From Frankiaceae bacterium (GTDB lineage: Bacteria > Actinomycetota > Actinomycetes > JAFAQI01), in contig JAICMG010000015.1 in assembly GCA_025929365.1 (NCBI GenBank), forward strand, positions 1-34,098: DNA of 34,098 nt, given 5' to 3'. Of this stretch, positions 1-6,787 are shown piece by piece. Every line of letters starts with the position of its first letter. Position 1 is the stretch's first letter. The position numbers and the translations under genes were made by a program. The notes under the pieces were generated by a model that made no database searches, had not been told where the DNA came from, and saw only the letters and a program-made list of their open reading frames with translations.

Positions 1-185
1 ATCCGGCGCCGACCGGACACCTGCACGCGCAATGCGCGAGCTGCGGTCGCGTCGTCGATCTCCCGCCGGATGTGCTCGGTGACACGGCGCAACGGGTGCG
101 GAAGATCAGCGGCTTCCAGCTCGACGCCAGTCACGTCGCGCTTTCGGGCTACTGCAAGACCTGCGCCGCCTCACTCGGTTTGTGA
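1..185 (+). CDS. Fur-family metal-responsive repressor, C-terminal part
   Basis: The reading frame starting at base 3 is open from the window edge to a TGA at 183-185 and gives about 60 residues. It shows the Fur-family dimerisation/metal-binding half: a GHLHAQCASCGRVVDLP stretch with an H-x-C-x2-C arrangement, and a closing GYCKTC motif. These paired CxxC motifs form the structural zinc site in Fur, Zur and PerR proteins. Family members bind operator DNA through an N-terminal winged helix, which lies outside the window, and regulate iron or zinc uptake or peroxide defence. Which metal this one senses cannot be told from the fragment. The stop codon lies inside the left arm of a long hairpin (176-227), so termination is built into the end of the gene. 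It converges on the small gene at 229-555. Confidence 0.85.
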   Translation, partial: PAPTGHLHAQCASCGRVVDLPPDVLGDTAQRVRKISGFQLDASHVALSGYCKTCAASLGL

Positions 186-227
186 ACTGCTGGCCGGACC
201 CTGGACCGGACAGCGGTTCACAAACCG
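176..227. terminator. Long inverted repeat, probable bidirectional terminator
   Basis: Arms at 176-192 and 211-227 pair over 17 positions with one mismatch (a G-U wobble in one transcript direction). The outer 12 bp, CGGTTTGTGAAC / GTTCACAAACCG, are perfect. The loop is 18 nt. The hairpin covers the Fur stop codon and ends one base before the stop of the opposite-strand gene at 229. There is no T-tract, which is common for actinobacterial terminators. It would serve both converging genes. Confidence 0.75.
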
Positions 228-228
228 T

Positions 229-555
229 TCAGCGGCCGACGGCCTTCTCCAGCTGTGCCTTGGTCATCGACGAGCGGCCCTCGATGCCCTTGCGCTTGGC
301 CTCGGCGTAGAGCTGCTCCTTGGTGCGCCCTCCGGCGCCCTTGTGGGAGCGCAGCCCGCCGCGCCGCCCGGACGAGAGGTCCTGGGTCGACGTGCGACTT
401 GCCTGCTTGGCCTCGCCCGCCCGTGCCCGCTCCTTGTTGACCGTTCGCGCCGCGATCTCCTCGGCGGTGTCCTCCGTCTCGCCGCGCTGCTCGAGGCCTT
501 CCTTGATGTGCTCGTACTGGCGCTCCCGCTTGCGGGACCACGCGCGGATGGGCAT
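229..555 (-). CDS. Small Lys/Arg-rich protein with Rho-N/SAP-like C-terminus
   Basis: A protein of 108 residues with many charged residues. Residues 8-50 contain a helical KRERQYEHIKEGL and AEEIAARTVNKERARAGE pattern. From memory this is typical of a short actinobacterial family often labelled plasmid stabilisation protein, a label without functional proof. Residues 76-107 form a Rho-N/SAP/HeH-like helix-extended-helix motif: TKEQLYAEAKRKGIEGRSSM followed by TKAQLEKAV. Such motifs usually bind nucleic acid. The same motif ends Ku, encoded divergently 158 bp away. The ATG is supported by GGAGGA at 565-570, 9 nt upstream. I infer a DNA-associated role, possibly linked to end joining; the function is unknown. 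Confidence 0.8.
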   Translation of the reverse strand: MPIRAWSRKRERQYEHIKEGLEQRGETEDTAEEIAARTVNKERARAGEAKQASRTSTQDLSSGRRGGLRSHKGAGGRTKEQLYAEAKRKGIEGRSSMTKAQLEKAVGR

Positions 556-713
556 CGGGTTCGCTCCTCCTGGAGGTCGAGGGAAGTGGGTACGGCCTAC
601 CCGTCCCCTTTTGGGGGTATTCGCGGACTTAGCCGCCGGTTGCGTGCTGCCGATGGGTAGGAGAGGCTTGTGACAGGAGCCGCTTCGTGCGGCGTGTGAG
701 CAAGGAGTAGTCG

Positions 714-1727
714 ATGCCGCGCGCGTTGTGGTCCGGGGTGCTGACCTTCGGGCTCGTGAACGTTCCCGTCGGGCTGTTCAGCGCGACCAGCGAGAAGTCG
801 ATTCGCTTCAACCAGCTCAACAAGGCCACCGGCAACCGGGTGCGCTATCGGAAGGTCGACGAGGCCACCGGTGACGAGGTGCCGACCAGCGAGATCGTCA
901 GCGGCTACGACACCGGGGACGACGAGTACGTGATGGTCGAGCGCGAGGAGCTCGCCTCCGTCGCGCCCGGTCGCTCGGAGCTCATGGAGATCAGCGACTT
1001 CGTCGACCTCGCCGACATCGATCCGATCTTCTATCGGCAGACCTACTACCTCGCGCCGCGTGGAAAGGGCGCCGACCGCGCCTACGCGCTGCTTCGCCGC
1101 GCCATGATCGACACCGGCAAGGCCGGCGTGGCGACGATGGTCATGCGTGATCGCGAGCACCTCGTCGTACTCCGTCCGTCGGGCAAGGCACTTGTGGTCG
1201 AGTCGCTGTATTTCGCCGATGAGATCCGCGCCGCCGAGGACGTGCTGGGTGACCTGCCGGACGACAGCGCCTTCGCAGACCGTGAGCTGAAGATCGCCGA
1301 GCAGCTCATCGACTCCCTCGCCGTCGAGTGGGAGCCCGAGCGCTACCACGACACCTACCGGGAGCGGGTCCAGGAGCTCATCGAGTCGAAGCGCGAAGGC
1401 CGCAAGGTCGTCACCGCGAAGAAGGCCCCACGCACCAACGTCATCGACCTGATGGCTGCCCTCGAGGAATCCATCGCGGCCCGCGGCGGGCGTGGCGCAA
1501 AGGGGGAGCGGTCCGGCAAGGGGACGAAGGACGCGAAAAAGGAGGTCTCCAGTGGCGAGGCCGCCGCCGCGGATGGCGTCCCCGCGGAGTACGCCGAGAT
1601 GTCCAAGGCCGAGCTCCTCAAGCTCGCCGCGCGTGCCGACGTCAAGGGTCGCTCGTCGATGAGCAAGGACGAGCTCGCGGCGGCAGTCGCGGCAGCCCCG
1701 AAGCCGCGACGCTCCAAGGCGTCCTAG
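714..1727 (+). CDS. ku: Ku protein, non-homologous end joining
   Basis: A protein of 337 residues opening with MPRALWSGVLTFGLVNVPV, the characteristic start of bacterial Ku. Bacterial Ku homodimers thread onto double-strand break ends and recruit LigD. The core beta-barrel/bridge region covers about residues 1-255 and includes TYYLAPRGKG (110-119). After it comes a Lys/Gly-rich linker (258-280) and a C-terminal extension with a Rho-N/SAP-like motif at about 294-325 containing KGRSSMSKDEL. Extended lysine-rich tails of Ku bind DNA or LigD in other actinobacteria. AAGGAG precedes the ATG by about 7 nt. The gene converges on the LigD polymerase gene, and their stops share CTAG at 1724-1727. Family assignment is secure; the role of the tail is inferred. 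Confidence 0.95.
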   Translation: MPRALWSGVLTFGLVNVPVGLFSATSEKSIRFNQLNKATGNRVRYRKVDEATGDEVPTSEIVSGYDTGDDEYVMVEREELASVAPGRSELMEISDFVDLADIDPIFYRQTYYLAPRGKGADRAYALLRRAMIDTGKAGVATMVMRDREHLVVLRPSGKALVVESLYFADEIRAAEDVLGDLPDDSAFADRELKIAEQLIDSLAVEWEPERYHDTYRERVQELIESKREGRKVVTAKKAPRTNVIDLMAALEESIAARGGRGAKGERSGKGTKDAKKEVSSGEAAAADGVPAEYAEMSKAELLKLAARADVKGRSSMSKDELAAAVAAAPKPRRSKAS

Positions 1728-2656
1728 CGCTTCTTCGCGCTCTTGGCCGGCTTCGCGGCGAGCAGCGGCGCGAAGAGGTCGCCGTGCTTGTCGAGTCGCT
1801 CGATGACCTCACCGGCAAGGAACCTCAGCGTCGACGGGTCGTCCTGTTTCGCGCAGTCCGCGACCTCGTCCCACGTCACCGGCGTGGACGCCGTCGGCTG
1901 CGGCGTCGCGCGGAGCGAGTAGACGGCAACCGTGGTCTTCGCCGGATGGTTCTGGCTCCAGTCGATGAGGACCTTGCCGTTTCGTCGTGCCTTCTCCTGT
2001 GTGCTCACCACGTGCTCGGGGTGGGACTCCTCGAGCTCTTGCGCCAGCCCGAAGACCTCGTCCCTGATGTCGTCCCATGTCGCGCCCGGCATCGGTGCGT
2101 AGACCTGAAGGCCCTTCGACCCGCTGGTCTTGGCGACCGCATGGTCACCGGCGGTGAGCTTGTCGCGAGCCAGCAGCGCGATGCGGCAGCACTCGACGAT
2201 CGTCGTGCCGGGACCCGGGTCGAGGTCGATCACGAGGTGGTCGGGGTTCGTGGGCGGCGTCTGCTTGCCCTCGCGGTGCCACAGCGGCACGTGTAGCTCC
2301 AGCGCGGCGAGGTTGGCGGCCCACAACAAGCTCGGCCGGTCGCCGATGAGGGGATAGTCGATCGAGTCGCGTCCACCGCGACCGGAACGCGAGGACACCT
2401 TCATCGACTGCATCCACTCGGGTGCGTGCCGCGGCAGCTGCTTTTCGAAGAAGGTCTCGCCGCTGACGCCGTCGGGGAAGCGGCGAAACGTCACGGGGCG
2501 CTTCACCAGGTGCGGCACCATCGCGTCCGCGACCTTGGCGTAGTAGTCGAGGACCTCCGCCTTCGTGAAGTGAGCATCCGGGTAGAGCACCTTGTCGAGG
2601 TTCGACAACATGAGGGTGCGCCCGTCGATCTCGGCCGCGACCTTCTGGCTACTCAC
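1724..2656 (-). CDS. ligD: LigD-type polymerase/primase (stand-alone POL domain)
   Basis: A protein of 310 residues starting at GTG 2654-2656 and overlapping the end of the upstream ligase gene by 8 bases (GTGAGTAG). It matches the archaeo-eukaryotic primase-like polymerase domain of LigD, which fills gaps and adds nucleotides at broken ends during end joining. Visible motifs are LSNLDKVLYPDAHFTKAEV near the N-terminus, RPVTFRRFPDGVSGETFFEK, the metal-binding VIDLDPG, the nucleotide-contacting TSGSKGLQVY (many relatives have His where this has Gln), and VLIDWSQN. The tail is basic (AKSAKKR). There is no phosphoesterase or ligase domain in this chain, unlike the fused mycobacterial LigD. The tight overlap suggests translational coupling with the ligase. 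Confidence 0.93.
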   Translation of the reverse strand: MSSQKVAAEIDGRTLMLSNLDKVLYPDAHFTKAEVLDYYAKVADAMVPHLVKRPVTFRRFPDGVSGETFFEKQLPRHAPEWMQSMKVSSRSGRGGRDSIDYPLIGDRPSLLWAANLAALELHVPLWHREGKQTPPTNPDHLVIDLDPGPGTTIVECCRIALLARDKLTAGDHAVAKTSGSKGLQVYAPMPGATWDDIRDEVFGLAQELEESHPEHVVSTQEKARRNGKVLIDWSQNHPAKTTVAVYSLRATPQPTASTPVTWDEVADCAKQDDPSTLRFLAGEVIERLDKHGDLFAPLLAAKPAKSAKKR

Positions 2657-3611
2657 GGCGGATGTCCTTCGGTGCTTTGTCGGGACGTACGCCGCGCCAG
2701 CTCGGATGACGCAGGCGACCGTCGCCGGTCCACTCGCCGAACTGCACCTCGCCGACGATCTCAGGCCGCACATAGTGCGCGTTCCGTCGGTCCTTTGCAT
2801 CGATCGGCCCGTTGAACGGCGAGCCGTCGACGGCCAGCTTTCCCAACAGCTTGTAGAGCCGGGCACGCGTGCGCTCGTCGAAGCCGGTGCCGACCTTGCC
2901 CGCGTAGGCGAGCCCGTCACCTTCCGGAAGGCCGAGCAGCAGCGCGCCGAACGTGTCCGAGAGCCTTCCTTGCCCGGGCAGCCAGCCGCCGATCACCACC
3001 TCCTGCGTGCGCATCGCCTTGACCTTGATCCAGTCGGTGCTGCGCGCACCCGGCCGGTACGCCGAGGCGCGGCGCTTCGCGACGACACCCTCGAGACCGT
3101 TGCTGCTGGCCGCCTGGAACACGTCGGCACCCGACACGTCGCGGTAGGCCTGGCTCGTCACCACCCCGTCAACATCGAGGTCGAGGGTTTCGAGCTGGGC
3201 TCGCCGCTCGTCGTACGTCTGCGTGAACAGGTCCTTGCCGTCGAGGTGAAGGAGGTCGAAGACGATGTAGGACGCAGCAACCTCGCCGGCGCGCCTGGCG
3301 ATCATGGCCACGTTGGTGAGGTTGAGCCGCTGCTGGAGCAGACCGAAACGCGGTACGCCGGATGGGTCGAGCGCGACGAGCTCGCCGTCGAGCGTGAGCG
3401 CCCTGCCCGCGCAGGACTGCCGCAGCGCGGCGAGCTCGGGAAACATCGGTGTGAGGTCCTGGTTGTTGCGGCTTCGTGCCTCGAGCTCGCCGTTGCCGTC
3501 CAGGCGCGTGATGGCGCGGATGCCGTCCCACTTCGGCTCGTAGGCCCACCCGTCGTCGGAGGAGGGGAGCGTGCCGGCAGTCGCGAGCATCGGGGCGACC
3601 GGCGGCGGCAT
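2649..3611 (-). CDS. ATP-dependent DNA ligase (LigD-type ligase domain)
   Basis: A protein of 320 residues from ATG 3609-3611; GTG codons at 3629 and 3623 are possible alternative starts. It seals nicks with ATP. Motif I is EPKWDGIRAI, with the probable AMP-accepting lysine at residue 27. DGELVALDPSGVPRFG, FDLLHLDGKDL and LEGVVAKRRASAY match the later nucleotidyltransferase motifs, and WIKVKAMRTQEVVIGG leads into the OB-fold. The C-terminal GEVQFGEWTGDGRLRHPSWRG is typical of LigD/LigC ligases. It is the first gene of a two-gene unit with the polymerase, the reverse of the POL-then-ligase order in fused LigD. The divergent small gene at 3673 limits how far upstream the start can lie. Confidence 0.92.
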   Translation of the reverse strand: MPPPVAPMLATAGTLPSSDDGWAYEPKWDGIRAITRLDGNGELEARSRNNQDLTPMFPELAALRQSCAGRALTLDGELVALDPSGVPRFGLLQQRLNLTNVAMIARRAGEVAASYIVFDLLHLDGKDLFTQTYDERRAQLETLDLDVDGVVTSQAYRDVSGADVFQAASSNGLEGVVAKRRASAYRPGARSTDWIKVKAMRTQEVVIGGWLPGQGRLSDTFGALLLGLPEGDGLAYAGKVGTGFDERTRARLYKLLGKLAVDGSPFNGPIDAKDRRNAHYVRPEIVGEVQFGEWTGDGRLRHPSWRGVRPDKAPKDIRRE

Positions 3612-3672
3612 CCGCCTCGACACAGGCACATCCCCGACGTTAGAGGACGACCTGCTCGGGTACCCGTCAAGA

Positions 3673-3957
3673 ATGCCAACGACCGCGCGGCCGAGCACGG
3701 GGGGCACAAAAGCCGGGGGAGAGTGGGAGCGGATACGAGGCCGCCTCGCCTCGCACTTCCCGGAGCTGAGCGAGGACGACATCGTTGCCGAGCTCGTCCA
3801 CGCTCACGATTCCGTCGACTACGTCGGGATGCCCGAGGAGGAGCGCCTCGAGCTCATCGAGTTCATGGCGCGGTACGGCCTGCTCGTGCGTGCCGGGCGC
3901 GTCTCGCCCAGTGACCGGCTCGACCCGGAGCGCCACGCCAGTCCGAGGCGCCGCTAG
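3673..3957 (+). CDS. Small protein of unknown function
   Basis: A protein of 94 residues from ATG 3673; an in-frame earlier start at 3571 would overlap the ligase gene. Residues 17-72 look like a compact helical bundle: WERIRGRLASHFPELSEDDI, then VAELVHAHDSVDYVG and EERLELIEFMARYGLLVRAG. The pattern is distantly reminiscent of short actinobacterial three-helix dimerisation proteins, but I do not recognise a family with confidence. The tail is Arg-rich (SPRRR). It is divergent from the end-joining ligase and converges on the DinB-like gene, with both stops on one CTAG (3954-3957). No function can be assigned. Confidence 0.65.
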   Translation: MPTTARPSTGGTKAGGEWERIRGRLASHFPELSEDDIVAELVHAHDSVDYVGMPEEERLELIEFMARYGLLVRAGRVSPSDRLDPERHASPRRR

Positions 3958-4463
3958 CGGTCTTCCAGCAGGCCGCGGATGAACGCGGCCTGACCCACGT
4001 GCTGCAGGTCATCGGAGACGACGCTGACGAGGCGCACGCCGAGCGTGACCGGCGGGTCCCACCGCTCGTCGACGACCCGCTCGAGGTCGTTGTCACTGGT
4101 CGTCGTGAGGAACTCCAGCGTCCGGTCGTGCACTGCGTCGTGGTAACCGGTGAGCAGCTCAGCCGAGGCCGGCTGGACCGCTGCCACGTCGACGGCGCTC
4201 TGGCCGAAGCCGGTGGCGTCGGGGTCGAACGGCAGGGCGTACCTCTCGGCCCAGCCCCCTTCATGCCACACCTGCTTGTGGCCTGCGACGCCGGCGATGT
4301 GGTCGTCCTGGATGCGGCTCAGGTGCCAGATCAGCCAGCCGATGGTGTTCGCCTCGGGCTGGACGCGGGCCGCCAGCTCGGAGGAGCCCAGCCCGTCCAG
4401 GACCTTGTGCACCTCCTCCTGAACCCGGTTGAACGCGTCAGTGAGCAGCTCGCCGGTCGTCAT
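3954..4463 (-). CDS. DinB-like / DUF664 metalloprotein
   Basis: A protein of 169 residues with the four-helix-bundle pattern of the DinB/YfiT superfamily. Candidate metal ligands are His47 in GWLIWHLSRIQDDHI, a Asp/His near 54-55, and His155 in SDDLQHVGQAAFIRGLLE. Actinobacterial relatives include mycothiol-dependent transferases and isomerases, and a thiol-transferase role is possible here but not shown. The length is normal for the family. The ATG lies 53 bp from the divergent CBS-domain gene. The stop overlaps that of the small upstream gene. Confidence 0.85.
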   Translation of the reverse strand: MTTGELLTDAFNRVQEEVHKVLDGLGSSELAARVQPEANTIGWLIWHLSRIQDDHIAGVAGHKQVWHEGGWAERYALPFDPDATGFGQSAVDVAAVQPASAELLTGYHDAVHDRTLEFLTTTSDNDLERVVDERWDPPVTLGVRLVSVVSDDLQHVGQAAFIRGLLEDR

Positions 4464-4516
4464 GAACGAGGTTCTACCCGGGTGTCGAAGGCCTGACGCC
4501 GGGGCATGAACCCGGC

Positions 4517-4927
4517 GTGACGCTTGCCCGGGAGCTGATGACTCCTGCCGACCCGATCAGTGACGACGCGACAGTCGCCGAGGCCGCGCGTCATCTCGCG
4601 GCCTCCGCGGCGGGCGTTGCGCCCGTGTGCGACTCGGACGGCCGGTTGCTGGGCATCGTGACCGACCGAGACCTGGTGGTCGAGGTGGCCGCGGCGGGCA
4701 AGCTGTCGAGCGAGACACGACTGATCGATCTCGTGCGCGGCGAGGTGGTCTCCGTCAGCGTGGACGACAACATCGAGCAGGTCGCGGCAACCATGCGCGA
4801 CTACCGCACCCCGCGCGTGCCCGTCCTCGACGGCGATCGCGTGGTCGGGATGCTCAGCCGCAGCGACATCGTCCGCCAGATTCCCGATGCCCTGGTCGGC
4901 GCGGCCGGCGAGGAAGGGCGCCGCTAG
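4517..4927 (+). CDS. CBS-domain pair protein
   Basis: A protein of 136 residues from GTG 4517, consisting almost only of two CBS motifs. The first covers about residues 7-60 (MTPADPISDDATVAEAARHL ... GRLLGIVTDRDLV). The second covers about 68-125 (VVSVSVDDNIEQVAATMRDY ... VPVLDGDRVVGMLSRSDIVR). Paired CBS motifs bind adenine nucleotides and usually regulate a partner protein. Stand-alone CBS pairs are common in actinobacteria and often stress- or dormancy-linked. It converges on the REC-GGDEF-EAL gene with overlapping stops (CTAG, 4924-4927). The partner is unknown. Confidence 0.9.
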   Translation: MTLARELMTPADPISDDATVAEAARHLAASAAGVAPVCDSDGRLLGIVTDRDLVVEVAAAGKLSSETRLIDLVRGEVVSVSVDDNIEQVAATMRDYRTPRVPVLDGDRVVGMLSRSDIVRQIPDALVGAAGEEGRR

Positions 4928-6693
4928 ATCGAGCGGTAGCGAGGCCGGTGCGCCTCACGGTGTTCGTCGACTGCTGCCTCGAACCCCTCGATCGGTGCCG
5001 GGCGAGCCCATCGGTACCCCTGGCCGAGGTCACATCCGAGCCCCGCCAGGATGTCGCACTGCCGGTTGGTCTCGACGCCCGTGGCAATCGTGCGCATCCC
5101 CAAGTCGTGCGCGATGTCGATCAGCGCGCCCACGATGGTGGTTGCCGCCAGGCCGTGCCCGAGGTCCGCGATCAGCGAGTGGTGGATCTTCAGGTAGCCG
5201 ATGTCGAGGCCCCGGAGCCGCCGCAGCGCCGGGATGTCGCCGGTGAACTCGTCGATCGCCACCGAGACGCCCAGCTTGTGCAGGGCCTCCACCGGCTCCC
5301 TCACTCGCTCCGGATCGTGGGAGAGGTCCGCGACATCGAGCACGAGCCGCGATGCCGGCAGGCCGCTCGCGATCAGCGCCGACGACACGATGTTGTGGCA
5401 GTCCTGGTGTCGAAGCGTGCGGCCGGAGATGTTGACGGTGATCGCCAGGTCGTCGACAGCCGCCGCTGCGGTGCACGCGGCGGCGATCGCCCAACGGTCG
5501 AGCTCGACCACCAGGCCCTTGGTCTCCGCGATGTCGACGAACTCCGCAGGTTCGAGCAGACCGTGCTGGGGATGCGGCCACCGCGCGAGCGCCTCGATCC
5601 CTCGCCAGTCGCCGTCGACGAGGTCGACCAACGGCTGGAAGTACAGCTTGAAGTCACCACGGTTGAGCGCATGCCCGAGCTCGACGCGCAACCGCGACCG
5701 AAGCTCGCTCGCCGAGCGCATCGACGGGTCGAAGATCTCGTAGCGGTTCTTGCCGAGTGCCTTCGCGGCGTACATGGCCGCGTCCGCTTCGGCGAGCAGC
5801 TCGTCGGCCGTCACGTCTCGCCCGGAGACCATCGTCATGCCGACGCTGAGATGTACGACGACCTCTTCGTCGTTGCCCAGCCGGATCGGCGTGCTCACCT
5901 CTGCGTAGAGCCGGTCGATCACATCGAGCGCGCCGGGCAGCTGGGTGTCCTCGAGCAGAAGCGCGAACTCGTCGCCGCCGAAGCGCGCCACCGTGTCCGC
6001 CGGGCGGACACAGTCCCGTAGCCGTTGACCGATGACGCGCAGCAGGTCATCGCCGGCGCCGTGGCCGTAGCTGTCGTTCACGTCCTTGAAGTCGTCGAGG
6101 TCGAAGAAGCACACCACCAGCTCGCCGCGCCCGCGCCGTTCGAGGGCGTGCTGCGCCCGGTCGCTGAACAATGCCCGGTTCGCCAGCCCCGTCAAGGTGT
6201 CGTGGGACGCCTGGCGCCGGAGCTCGTCCTCCAGCTTGATGCGCAGTTCCTCGGCGGCAGCGCGTTCCCTAACCCGCTGCTCGCTGCGTGCCACTCCCGC
6301 CTCCACCGACTCGACGAGGTCGTCGACGGGGACCGGTTTGGTCAGGTACTGGTCGATGTGCCCGACGGCGGCGATCGCGGAGTCGAGGGATGCGTAGCCG
6401 GTCAGCAGGATGAGGGAGACGTCCGGATCCATCGTCCGGATCGCGGAGCACAGGTCGAGACCCGACATGTCGGGCAGCCGCTGGTCACACACCACGACCG
6501 CGGGATGCAGCTCGCGCTCGCGGACGATCGCGGCGCCCGCGCTCGTCACACCGACCGCGGTGAGGCCACGCGTGGTGAAGATCTCGACAAGCGTGCCGGC
6601 CATCGTCGAGTCATCGTCGACGACAAGCACCTGCACGGCACCAGGCTCGGTGCCGGCAGTCGGCGGCGGGTCCACCGCCGTCGCGTCGCTCAC
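4924..6693 (-). CDS. Receiver-GGDEF-EAL cyclic di-GMP signalling protein
   Basis: A protein of 589 residues from a GTG start preceded by GAGAGAGGG. The receiver domain (about 20-135) has acidic residues Asp26-Asp28, phospho-acceptor Asp70, Thr98 and Lys119. The GGDEF domain (about 160-320) has an intact GGDEF at 239-243 and an RxxD inhibitory site at 230-233 with the canonical five-residue spacing, so diguanylate cyclase activity with product inhibition is likely. The EAL domain (about 330-575) keeps EAL at 367-369 and Lys502. Other catalytic positions are altered: LDVADL in place of LEITES, DEFTGD in place of DDFGTG, KIHHS in place of KIDRS and TGVET in place of EGVET. Phosphodiesterase activity is therefore doubtful and a binding role is possible. 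There is no transmembrane segment. It is divergent from a kinase/receiver operon that may phosphorylate it. Confidence 0.93.
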   Translation of the reverse strand: MSDATAVDPPPTAGTEPGAVQVLVVDDDSTMAGTLVEIFTTRGLTAVGVTSAGAAIVRERELHPAVVVCDQRLPDMSGLDLCSAIRTMDPDVSLILLTGYASLDSAIAAVGHIDQYLTKPVPVDDLVESVEAGVARSEQRVRERAAAEELRIKLEDELRRQASHDTLTGLANRALFSDRAQHALERRGRGELVVCFFDLDDFKDVNDSYGHGAGDDLLRVIGQRLRDCVRPADTVARFGGDEFALLLEDTQLPGALDVIDRLYAEVSTPIRLGNDEEVVVHLSVGMTMVSGRDVTADELLAEADAAMYAAKALGKNRYEIFDPSMRSASELRSRLRVELGHALNRGDFKLYFQPLVDLVDGDWRGIEALARWPHPQHGLLEPAEFVDIAETKGLVVELDRWAIAAACTAAAAVDDLAITVNISGRTLRHQDCHNIVSSALIASGLPASRLVLDVADLSHDPERVREPVEALHKLGVSVAIDEFTGDIPALRRLRGLDIGYLKIHHSLIADLGHGLAATTIVGALIDIAHDLGMRTIATGVETNRQCDILAGLGCDLGQGYRWARPAPIEGFEAAVDEHREAHRPRYRSI

Positions 6694-6787
6694 TATGTCC
6701 CTCTCTCACCGCTCGTCCGAAATAATGACGTGTCAACGCATGGCGCGGCTACCACCCAGGGTGGAAGCCCGCCGAGGGAGGGCCACG

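Noticed and set aside
4627-6021. Long open frame on the plus strand opposite the REC-GGDEF-EAL gene
   Set aside because: Its protein is Arg/Asp/Val-rich without motifs and is the shadow of a well-supported gene; long antisense frames are expected at this GC. The same applies to long minus frames opposite the kinase (7139-8476) and glnE (23297-24466), and to the alternative frame over 10152-11906.
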